Assembly (NCBI RefSeq): GCF_963855985.1
Contig: NC_087100.1
Location: 8,405,001-8,469,000 of the forward strand
DNA: 64,000 nt
Source of the DNA: Ostrinia nubilalis
Lineage: Eukaryota; Arthropoda; Insecta; Lepidoptera; Crambidae
Direction: 5' to 3'
Each line of letters starts with the position of its first letter. Position 1 is the stretch's first letter. The position numbers and the translations under genes are program-made. Below, piece after piece: positions 10,101-22,100 of this stretch. The notes beneath the pieces were generated by a model, which had not been told where the DNA came from, made no database searches, and was given only the letters and a program-made list of their open reading frames with translations.

Positions 10101-13100
10101 ACGCCAAACTGCGGTACTAGTGAACGAATTCGCTGAATCATAATATCGCTTCAGCCTTAAAAATTGAATTTTAAATTCTGATGTGTGTGTAAAGCTGAGA
10201 AAACTGGACTGAGATATTTTAACGATTTAAAAAATAAATATCATACGTCCAGACTTAATATGCTAGCTGCAAAGATAAAACGGTTAAAGATAAAAAAATT
10301 CGGCCCAAATTCTCAATTGCATTTTTTATTTTTAGCACTAAGTGAGTCGTCTAGTTTCAAAACCCGCTAAAACGCTCCTGCAACTAATTTCTGTTTATAT
10401 CTCTAAATGATGCTACTGCAATTTTCTCATCATACTGTTCAATCATTTTCGATCAAAATACACTAAAAGACTACTAAACTAGCACTTAAAATTAGGTTTG
10501 TGTTACAAACTCCGCTAAAACGCCGTCCGTTTCTTTCAAAACCCTCTAAAAGTTGATTGACCAATGGTAGCACGGTATTTTGGTCACATGACTGCGAAAT
10601 CAGTATGGAGATTTTTTTATAACGTGGCAGTAATTAGGTTCTCCTGGCAATACTTAGTATTGCCAGGAGAACCTAATTACTGCCTAAGTTTTCTCTAGCT
10701 AGACAAAAACATAAATATATAATTTTAGACGAATGAATTGCGATGTCTACAAGATAAGGATTTCATAATAAATTAAAGTCTGAAATGAATTGTCCTCGTT
10801 TGGTATATCAATATTACGTCATAGACTCAGATCATACATAGCAATATACATATTACTGTATTAATTAAATTATCATGATTTACAGTTAATTGGCTTATTA
10901 CGTCGTGTTATTTTACAATAACTTCATTATTGTAATTGCGTTATACCAATTTGACAAATGATACAAGCGAGCTAATTAATATCTGCGTCTACTTCAATCA
11001 TCGGAAACCGATCGCAGATGCTTTCTATATAAAGCGATATGCAACAAATGTCAATGCGGTTTACTCGTACTTGCTATAACAGCTAATTTATCTGTCTAAT
11101 TAGGTCAAACAACATTAATTTGGGATTTCAGCGGATTGAACTGTAATATGAGCGAAAGTTAGCCTGGTTGGATCATATTGATTGAATAGTAGTGAGTTAA
11201 ATTGTATCGTAATTATTATAATGTATCTATCAAGGCCAGTGTTAAAGCTGCAATAAATACACACATACACATTTGTATGTATAAAATACCACTCTATGGA
11301 TGCGCCAATACGAAAAACCCAAAGGTGGAAGTATCGTGCTTTCAACAAAATCCAAATTTTAAGCTACATAAAGTGAAATGAAGTAAGTTAAAAAAGTTCG
11401 TACTATCCGACAACACTATAACATTATTTTAAACATCTAGGTACCTACTTAGCATTAATGAGTAAACTCATATCTCGTCGCAAAAAGCTCTGAATGGCCG
11501 GTGTGGCTCACAAGTCACAAACTATAGGCAATTCAGGTTAGCATTCCAATGCTCACATTAGTAGGTCGAGGGTATCGCATTATAGTTCAGGTGGCCGGCG
11601 TCGCGTGCCGACCCCTATCGCACCCTGGGGAACACTCGCCAGCTCCTCTAGGCAACAACGCAAACTACGCGGAACATATGTTGTGTGTCCGCCAGTGAAT
11701 TCTTTTTGTGTGGCAGTTTTTTAGACTGGTAAATGTTGTTTGATAGGACTGATGGTAAATAAGCTAATGAATTTGTATCTTAGATTATCTGTTGGCAATG
11801 ACTCAGTAGGTACTCAGCAAGCGGGTATAGGTACTCGTAAACGACGATATTCAAAATACCTAAGTAAATCGCTGTAGATATAAAATGTATAGGTAGCTTG
11901 CGCTGGACGCACTATACATTTAAACACAACGTAATTTATCTTTGTCATTGATACCAAGCCACTCCAGGGCCACTAACTAAGCTATAGAGCTATAGAGTAA
12001 ACATTGTTAAATGTAAACAAACGGAACTATTTGAAAACCGCGCCCACTAAAATACACACACAAAATAGTTCTAACCTGTTACATTATGTAGATTAATTAT
12101 GCATTAACTCTGTTAAAATTCGTGTTTGAACCATATACAAATAGTGAACAAATGCTACGCTACGCGGTTGCGAATCAATTAACGAGAAATCATTAAATTC
12201 GCAGTTCAACGAGTCCGTATGGTTTTGCCTGCTTCCGACTTTTCACGTTGGATTTCCACGGCAAATGAAATGTTTTCTCTTTATCGTAATTGATTTTGCC
12301 CGCTCTGTTCAGGATATATATTACTTATGTGCTATAAAAATTAAATGTTCATTTTTAACGCTGATTTTCGATACTGGGAATCGACAACTTAATTAATATT
12401 GGAATAATGAGTTTGTAACTCGCGTGTACATTGAAGTTATATAAGTTCCAGTATAGCTTTGGAAAACAGAGGTTTCGTTATTACAAAAAGCTTTTGGTGT
12501 ATATTCTGTCTCAAACTACCGTCATAATACAGTTTAGTGCACAAGATGGGTGTCTAACTACACAAAAATATACTAATTCGATGAAATTTACGTTAAGCTC
12601 CATTTTATAATCATTTTAGGAGAAAAACAGTCTACGCACCAGATGACCTCATATAGGCTGCAGGAAGTCATTGGATGTGGCCTGCTTTCAACCTACCAAT
12701 ATGGTAAACATGGGGGGAGGCCTACGTTCAGTAGTGGACGTCCTGGCTGAAATCATTATGATTAACAAACTTACCAAGGAAGTCATCCTGGCTGCCCTGG
12801 CGGGCGCTCTGGCAGACCTGCTTGAAGAACCGTCCCAGACCGCGGACGCCGCGCACCTCGTTCAAGCGGGACACCGCGTCCAGCACCGAGCTCTCGTCGT
12901 CATGGTCCCAGATGTCCAGGTGAAGCACGTCCGACGATATATCGTCGATGTCACTACCACAATAGTATTCAGTAGATATAAGTACACGTGTAATTATTTA
13001 AGGCTGGGTTGCATACACCATCTTACTTTAACTTTGACAAACGTCAAAAAACTGCCAGACTCCGTAAAAAAGCACCGGTTATAGTTACGATCAAAGTTAG

Positions 13101-16100
13101 GAGGTGCAACTCAGCCTAAGTTAGAAATGGGTAACATTGTGTTGCGTAATTGAGAGTTCATTGCGTTGTTAACTTCAATGTGTGACCGGGAAAAATTGAA
13201 GGGAAGGTGTTATTACCTAGTAGGTAAGATGTTGAGTTTCCCACAGAATGCAGTGAAGTGTAACAGATTTTTGTATGGTATCGCACGAATCATAATTACT
13301 TACTCCATGAATTGTAAAGTTATTTGCCTTTCAAAATTTTACTTTACTGGCCGCGGACTAACTAAATGAAAAGTAAATCAGAAAATAAGTCCAAGAGACA
13401 CAATTACATAATCATAGCTAAGTTAACTCAATAAGTTACTGAGTACACGCAAGGAATTTTCCTAAGTTATCCATGACTAACACGAGGCGACTAGAAGCAC
13501 TACTAAAGCGCCCACAAGTGGTTAGTTTCGCCACACACTGCTGTGGCTGACAAAAGTTACGCCAGTACCTACTCGAATGTTGAGTTCAAAACAAACTTCA
13601 CAAAATATAAATAAAACAGTCCACTTCTTGTAGCTTAGTGCGCGGCAGCACTAATACCAATAACCATAAACCGTGCCGTTGTGGTGAAAGGATTAAATTC
13701 GCACAATAGAATTAAATACCGGCCCTGAATTATATCGTGCAATGAAACCTGTCGTGTTTATGTCCGTTCATGTCAATGTGGTACATTATATCAGATTTCA
13801 CTGTCTATTATCCAGAAGCTTTATAATTACCAACCAGGCATAATGAAAGAGATGATTAAAATGCCAGGGTTTCGTTACGCTTTTTGCTTTCATGTTTTCT
13901 TTCCGAGAAGCGAACTGAACCTTTAAATATTTCAGTTAAATTTGTAAAACGTGCAGTCATCTAGAAGGATTATAACACCAACAGTTATAGCATGAATTGC
14001 TGTCTTTAAAAACTACCTATAATATAATCTCGCAAACTGAATATTTCTTTCGTTATCTCCGTTATAAATCTTTCACAAAGATTTTAATCTTGACTCTACC
14101 TTTTTCTGTCGTTGATAAACAACCTCACTGAGTTTAAATTTCCCATGAGATCCAGAGGACAGATTCCGAGGATATCGTCTTTTTTTACATCTTGGTTACC
14201 TACTTGGACGTTAACTATGAAAATTCGTTATCCCGCACTATCAATCTTTATTAAGGTAGAAAGATATTTATTACACTTTCGCGGAAAAAACTCTCGGAAA
14301 ACATTTTAAATTAAGTAGGTATATCTACAGTCATAAGGCTTAAAGTTAATAATAACAAATACATTTTGATAAAATGTTATTTACGCTAACAAAGTCACGA
14401 CGTGCCCCTAGCCATTTAATAAGACGAAGTCTATAAAAGAGAATTAACTTGTTGGCACGAAAATAAATATTTACTTGATGGTCGCCTAATAAAGATAAAT
14501 GTGTATTACATTTCACTTCAATGGTTTTGTTTCTAATAACAAAAGTTAAAAATAAATACCTATTTTATTTATTACTATTTATTCTTTAAAAATCCAAAAT
14601 TCAAACAAAAAAATTCGTAACTACAGTATTACATGTTAACTGACTAGTGTTGGACTGTACCTGAAAATACTATACAAATACATAATCGTATATCGGACCG
14701 GACTGAAAACCGCCTGGTGCGGCTGTCTGGCTTTGGATAGCAGCGGTTCGACAAACAATATGCGAATGTTTTTGATGTAGAGTTCGGCAAACGTGATTTT
14801 GTTAGACAAAATTGCAACGCTATTGCTCATAGTCGTACATACTATGCTACGAATAAACGCTACAAACGCTACGAAACCACTCGTAGCAATGTTTAGTAGT
14901 TTGTAGTAATGTAGCGTAGAAAAACTTCACCACTAGATGGGCTGTAAGTAAGTAATGTTAATCAAACATTTTTTTTTCAAGTGTTTGGAATTGTATTTAG
15001 GTGAAAGATACACGCCTGCGGTGTTGCACAGTTTTTATTATGAACAGCATCTCTAACAGAATCACTTATCCCATCAAAAACAATACTTGTCAAAAAAACC
15101 AAGTCTCGCAACTCAGTTGTTCTACGGTAAAAAGTTGTGAGATCCATGTAATACCAAGTCCAGGCCGAAATCTTTAACGTTTTACATAAATTATTGACTT
15201 GGCCATCGCACTAAATAATTTAATTTACACGTGTTTTCATGCGATGGCCAAGTCAATATATTTATGTAAAACGTTAAAGATTTCCTGGCCTGGACTTGGT
15301 ATTACATGGATCTCACAACTTTTTACCGTAGAACAACTGAGTTGCGAGACTTGGTTTTTTTGACAAGTATTGTTTTTGATGGGATCTCATTTCTTTTTGT
15401 ATTTTGTAGACAGCAGTTATGTATCTAGAAAACTGGACCGAAATTGAAAAATTTTACTCGACTTGGCGGTTGCACTACCGTGCCCCCAAATATCATTTCT
15501 TTTTGTATTTTGTAGACAGCAGTTATGTATCTAGAAAACTGGACCGAAATTGAAAAATTTTACTCGACTTGGCGGTTGCACTACCGTGCCCCCAAATATT
15601 TTAGTTTTTCCTTGATTCATACACCAAACACTACTTATATTCCAAATTTGAAGCTTCTAGGTCTGCTAGAAGTGCCTTAGAGTTTTGATGATCGGTGAGT
15701 CAGTGAGTCAGTGAGTCAGTCAGTGAGTGACAAAATTAAGTAACTTTGACCCGTTATAATTCTTAAACTACTGGTTCAAATTGAATGAAATTTTAAATAT
15801 ACCGTGTCTTTACAATGCCTGCATAGCTAATGAAAATTCAGCCTTCTAGTTTTATCCACAACGAAGTTACAGGCAGTCGAAAATGGCCTGAATTGCTTCG
15901 AGAAAAGGATGGTACGGCCGTGCCGCTTTTTGCTCGACTTGGTGGGGGCACTGCCGTGCCCCCAGATAACTCCTTGGAAAATACAATTTTCCGCTCGACT
16001 AGCAGTTACACTACAAAGAAATCCTTGAGAAATAGGTACTTACAATTTGAAAGTCTCGTTCCACTTAGGCGAGAGTGTGTGGGGCCTGACGCTGGTCGCG

Positions 16101-19100
16101 CGGATGTAGCGCGCTGGGAGTCGTCCCAGGCTGTCCCGTTGCTGGCGCCCGTCCCGCCTCTTGAAGCTCAGCCTGAATCCGTGCTTGCGGCCTTCGTCCT
16201 CTGAGGCCCGTGGCGATGCTGGTAGGGAAGCTGGCTGGATACCCAGCATGCAATACGGGTCGCTAAAACCTGCGTGACAAAAACATAACTCAATTAATAT
16301 AGACGTTTTTTTGTTCCTAACTTATCTATTCCACTGCAAATATTCTCTAACTCGTCGAGAACTACATGACTGTATAGTTCAGGGAAGGGTGTAGGTGTAG
16401 GGAAATTCGTTCGATCACCAGTTGGGCTAGTGTAAACGTTGCAGAGGTTTAATCAATCTAACTGTCCAAAAAGAAATATTTTTTTACTTTTTTGGGCACG
16501 TTCAGCCGTGTCTGTTTGATTGAGCCATGTTAGAAACTTATAGTGGCCCAAAAGTCTTATATCAGTGTTGTTACTCGAACTTTTACGAAACGATACACGC
16601 AATTTATTTATTTATTCATATGGCATACCAACAACATATATATTATACTCTTATGATTAACATTTATGAAGATAACATTTCTGATATATATGTCACTTAA
16701 GGGTAAGCACAACATTCAGACGGTTTTCTTTTAAATTACATATTATTTAAGAGATTCAAAACGAATACAAAAGCGACTCGCTAAACCAAAAAAAACAACA
16801 ATAACAAAAAAAAAAAGCGTGCCCTACATCGCAGAACTTAAGTGCTTATGCAATTTATCTTTAAATTTAGGGTGCTATTGATGAAAACAAAATGTAGTGT
16901 TCTAAAATCGTGCAATTTAACAATTCAATTAGCAATTCAGATATTTGCACAAACACTAACTGCCTCTTTACAATAGTACCGAATCGTAGCTAAATATTTA
17001 TAACTATGCAAGAATTTATTATTCATGGCAAAGTCACCATAAGCGTTATGAACTGTGATACGGTGCGTAAATCATGGCCGGCCGGTATTTAAATTCATAT
17101 GGCAGCATTTATTGCGCACACTCCCAAGAATATCGTCAGTAAAACTCAGCGAGACATGTTTAATTGAAAGCGTCCGACTTAGCAAACTGTGAACTGTCCG
17201 AATAAACTTTAACTATAATTCAAAATACCTAAAACTTGTCTATTTGGGTGCTTGCAAACAAGTACATACAGACCACCTCGCACTACTTCTCTCGAAATCT
17301 TATGAGGTTTAAATTAAATATACACATTTATTCGTTTTTGATAGTAATGTAACATTATAATATGAAACTGTTATTATAAGATACAATAACATGCTAAACA
17401 AAAGTTGAAGTGCAATACCAATTTCCTGCACACATAATTATGTATTCGTGTGTATATGTCACCGTAAAATTGTGAATTCCGTCAGATTATAATCTGACGT
17501 AGTTAAATTACAATCTAATCTAACCTAACCCACTGTTAGTTTACAATCTAACGCGTTATATTATAAACTGAGAGAGTTCACAATTTCACGTTGACATATA
17601 GGTACATACGACACGCCGCCGCGTGGGCGAAAATCAAATGATTGAAAATCACGCAGAATTCGTCCGTCATTTTCGCTTCCATCAAATGCAATCGGCTACT
17701 GGTCCGGTGACCGATCGCACGACCGATCAAGCGGCATGCTGTGTATCTGCAAATCGATTGCTTTCGGCGCTATCTAGGTAATAATGACGACATACATAAT
17801 TACGGAATTTTCGAATAAGTTATATTGATAGCTTGGAAAATTGCAATGTTATCGATGATGCTATCGATTTGATAATATTGCGAGATTTTAGGCATAAAAT
17901 TCTGCATCATTGGACTTGAATTCGAGTTTGATGTTAGTTATGTAAAATACATTACACCTACTCGTATAACAAATCAAAGCGGATAAACAGCATTTTTCTC
18001 GTCAGGTCATTTAGTCTCCTCTACCCTAACGACCCTCTTTAATGTACCTGAGGTAAATGCAAGTTCATTTACAATAAGACAAAAAAAAATATAGACCCTG
18101 TTATCCATTGACTTAAAAGATAATGAACGTCCCGGAATCGAGTCAGCTGTTTGTTTGAAGCCGTGGGCTGTTCGCCCAGTCAAACATGGGGAGGAAATTC
18201 GCTAGATGGCCCGAGTTTAGTTTATTCGCTTTGCGTCCGCCGGGAGCGGGCGCCCCGTGCGTTTCTTCGTAATTCAATACGAAAGCGCGCGTGTCTTTCC
18301 CCAGCTATGCGCGGGAGACATTCTTTGTAACGCAATTTCATTCTACGTGTAATAAGTGACATATTTAGGAGCCCGCGTCGTAAACACTGGTTAGCGACAG
18401 TTATTACGTCCACATCTTTTTTCTTGGAAGATAAAGCTAAATAAATATTTCACAGCAAGGTTCAGTGAGTAGGAATTTTCCCTTCGTGAGAGTCTGATGC
18501 ACTCAAAGCTGTGGTTACAGGGTCGAATCTCGTTGGTATTATGCATTCAGATATTTACGTTTATCTTAAGTAGGAAGCAGGTAAATTATACGTTATGAGT
18601 CCCCAAAAGTCCTGCTAAGATTGAGTGATTGAGTTAGTTGGTGATTATTGAATGACATTAAAACACTGTAAAGTTACATTAAAATCCGTCAAGTAGATTT
18701 GTGTGAAGGATTAGTAAACGTCCATCCATTAGGTGTTTTAAGTTAAAGACTTTCAAGGATCACTGCTGTGTTCAAGTTGCTTCTGCAGCATTTTGTTTAA
18801 AAAGAAAAATCCACAAAAATAACAAGCATTTTTCCGCAATTTAGTAGATAACAGCAGTCAAAGTAAAAGGCCGTTCATTCCTAAAATTTAATCAACATTT
18901 TGACGGTGTTATTTCCTTAACCTTTCATAAAGCCTGTTGTTTTGGTATATCATATTGTATATTTTTTTACAATACTGTTACCGTCCCGCAAACGTTGACT
19001 TTTTTTCTTTTGAATATAGGAAATAAAATGATATTGCCACGATTACTTGGTTATTTCCCCGTCTTAGAACAGACGTCGCCATGCAAACAAAACAATACAT

Positions 19101-22100
19101 TTCAATTTTGTTTCTTTTGTTTATGCCTTGAAGCTGTTTTGAACTCGTATTTATGAAGACAGAGTGTTTATTGTGAGAGAACTTCAAGTAATGTTTTGGT
19201 TAGCGAACATTAATGGCGCAATATTACGCAGTATTTTTAAGTATAGAATAAACTCATTAAATCCCAACATATAAAGAACAAGTACCTACTTATTATAACG
19301 CATGAATAACAGATAGGCAAGTATCATAACTCAGTATCATGACTCAGGTAAAAAACTCAGTTGTATTTTTTTTTAATTTGAGGCTTAACCTAGAAACTTC
19401 ATAATACTTAGTAGATTCTACAGCTTTCTACGTATAGCTTAATCAATATTTAATTTTAATAATACAATTTATATTCATTTCAATTTGATGTCATTGTAAC
19501 CTCAAAAGAAAGAGTGTACCTAATCCTATGTAACTTGTTTAAATTATTTCAAGTAAGATTTTATGAAAGAATAGATCATCCATTCAGTCATCAGTTTGCG
19601 ATCTTTATGTAGGACTTGCGCTCTTTATTATTAACTTACAATACGTGACCGAAATCAACAAATACGAACTGTTTTCACACTCTTTAAGAGCGATGAGTAA
19701 ATTTAACTGAAAGTGACAACCTAAAAATGAGGCCCAATAAATTTTAGTAACGCGAATATTTCGTACGTACAATATACCAGTTCATAAAATATTTATTGGC
19801 ATTATAAAAGGTTCAGTGTCCAAGTAGCAAAAATATTATGTTACGTAAATTACGTAATGTTATACCGGATAATAATAGTGTAATAGATATGGTCGTACAT
19901 GTACATATATTAAAATGCATTTCTCATTCCTGTAAAAAAAATATATTCATAAAAAAAACTTGGCGTTGAAACCTTAGTTTTTCTAGTTTTCAACGCCAAG
20001 CTGCTCGTTTAATTTATGACTATGAACGGCAAATACGAGTACGCCGCGGCAATTGAGAAATCTGACTGGTTCAAAAAAGTAGTTTAATAAAGGCATTTTC
20101 CAAAGTACATAATTATTATTTAGTCGAACCCATAACAACTTGTCTACAACATTAACACCATGATAATAAATTGATTTACACGTTGATATTGTTAAACAAA
20201 CTAGGCAGCTCGTTATCTCTATATCAAGGATCTCTGCCCTACATAACCGATCAGCCGAACAAGTGTGACGATGCTTACTACTTGCAGGATATTCCTTACT
20301 ATTTCCGATGATATTGTATAATATACTATTGCACATGTTACATGAATAGATATAGGAGACGATTATCTATTAGAATTTGCTCTAGTAAATTCTACAATAT
20401 GGTAACATAAATGCAAGCAGCCATTTCATAATGTATGGCCGATAACGGCAAATCAATAAATAAGATAATGTAGAGCAGGTGTTAGCTAGTAAGTATTGTG
20501 CTCGATTGTAGGTATATTGATAGGAGCAGAACACCTATTTTGAGCACCCTACCCCACATGGAAGCTCGTTTCTTTACTTAAGTATAGAACTATTTTTAGT
20601 AAGAGCTTTTAGAAACACAAAATTATTATTGTCGCAGAGAGCGAGTCTGCGTGTATGCCAGCTAAAAAGTGATTAACTTGACTATGCATAAAATGTAATG
20701 AACTTTTCAGAACTATAATAACTACAAATTGTAGCGTGTTTTTGTAAAGAATGTGTATACTTGCCGTTAGCGTCTTTGGCCTCCAGTCCATCTGCTTCCA
20801 GCACCGAGCAGCCCAGCACAACAGTAGGCGGGCGCTCGCTGCCGGCCGCGCGCATTGCACGCGCGTGCATCTCGGGAGACACGCGGAACGCGCGGCGGGC
20901 GTACTCGATCACCTCATCCTTGTATGAAGCGAACTGGCCGCCGGGTGCTGGAGCGCCCACTGCGTTTTCAATGCAGTATAGCACCTAGGAGTTAATAGAA
21001 AACAAATTACATTTACATAATTGGAGCATTGGATGCCTACAATATTATTATCTAACTAGTATTTGCCGCAGCTTTAACCACTTTTAGATTTGGCGAACAG
21101 ATTACATATCGCCTGGGATATTACCGGAATAAAAGTAGCCGTTATCACTCAGTAGCATCTTCAGAATCGAATCAAAGTAAAAAAGCGATCGTTCCAGAAT
21201 TTTAAGCAAGTTATAATAAAACAAGATTTAGTTTCAAAAACCTCTTATCAGCTTAAGCAGATTATTATCCTTCGAATTTCTGTTATTTCTATTTTGATTT
21301 TTAAAGAACATTTTATTTGAGTGATAGGGTTGTCGTTTATGTTATATGACGTTCATGGCTGATTAAGTGGATAGTACAAGCACCCATCGATCCCCAAAAT
21401 TTTAATGGTATCAATAATTTATGCTAGTCTCATAAAACGGCATTACCGTAGGCGTATTACCTGTAATTCTAAGACGAAAGAAGTACATTATTCAAGACCG
21501 GCTCTGCACAAAAAGGCTGACTGGGTGGAATATGTGCTTAGCGAAAGGGCGACTTTGCATGTTCCGAGATCGTTACGTAGACAAGATATTCAATTAGAGT
21601 GTCTCTTTTGATGTAGCATGGCAAAGAAATTCAACTAGGCCCTATCCCTTTGCTCCGAGTCATAAGGTCGCATTGGAAAAAGTCTATGTCAATCGTCCAT
21701 TTGAAATTATTACTTAAGAATGGATGTAGTAGGCAAGGACTTACTTCTTTTATTGTCCTTATATACAAAAACCTCTATTAGAAAATGTATGCATATACGC
21801 CTTTATAAAAGCACAATACCTAATCGACAAATCGGAACTGCCAATAAAGCTAATTGAATTGCCGCAAGGATTACAAATTGCTTCGATTTTAATATTTCAT
21901 AAAATTGCTTCATTTGATTTTACTCGCGTATTATTTTGAAAAGCATTTTATATTGCAATATGAATTGTATTTTTTGCTGTGGGCGGGGATTCGAAACTGC
22001 CGAAGGCGTCTGGGTGTTTTGTTTGAAAGCGATATTTTCTTTGTACTCTAATCATGTTGTGATGTTGTTTAACTCTATGTTTATAAAGCATTAATAATAA

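Larger units (their letters stand above)
8643..12629 (-). other. intron 7 middle part
   Basis: Contents: a GC-rich patch at about 8995-9090 ('cgcctgcaatcacg' to 'gtgcgtgagtacc') that ends in a GTGAGT-like plus-strand donor and could be an antisense exon or regulatory island; a MITE at 9461-9583; a perfect palindrome at 10626-10684; and a second GC-rich patch at about 11500-11670 ('ggtggccggcgtcgcgtgcc'). The rest is AT-rich. No coding exon of the host gene is needed here, since exons 7 and 8 join directly in frame. Confidence 0.5.

Noticed and set aside
10626..10684. Pre-miRNA reading of the perfect palindrome
   Set aside because: No terminal loop and complete pairing over the whole length; not a miRNA precursor shape.
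12671..13084. 137-codon plus-strand frame
   Set aside because: It runs from a LINE end through the antisense of exon 7 into a MITE; no family resemblance.
15830..16204. 124-codon plus-strand frame
   Set aside because: Joins repeat sequence to the antisense of exon 6; a by-product of GC-rich exon composition.
18480..18545. tRNA-like 'gggtcgaatctcg' T-arm
   Set aside because: No matching acceptor stem, D-arm or A/B-box spacing around it.
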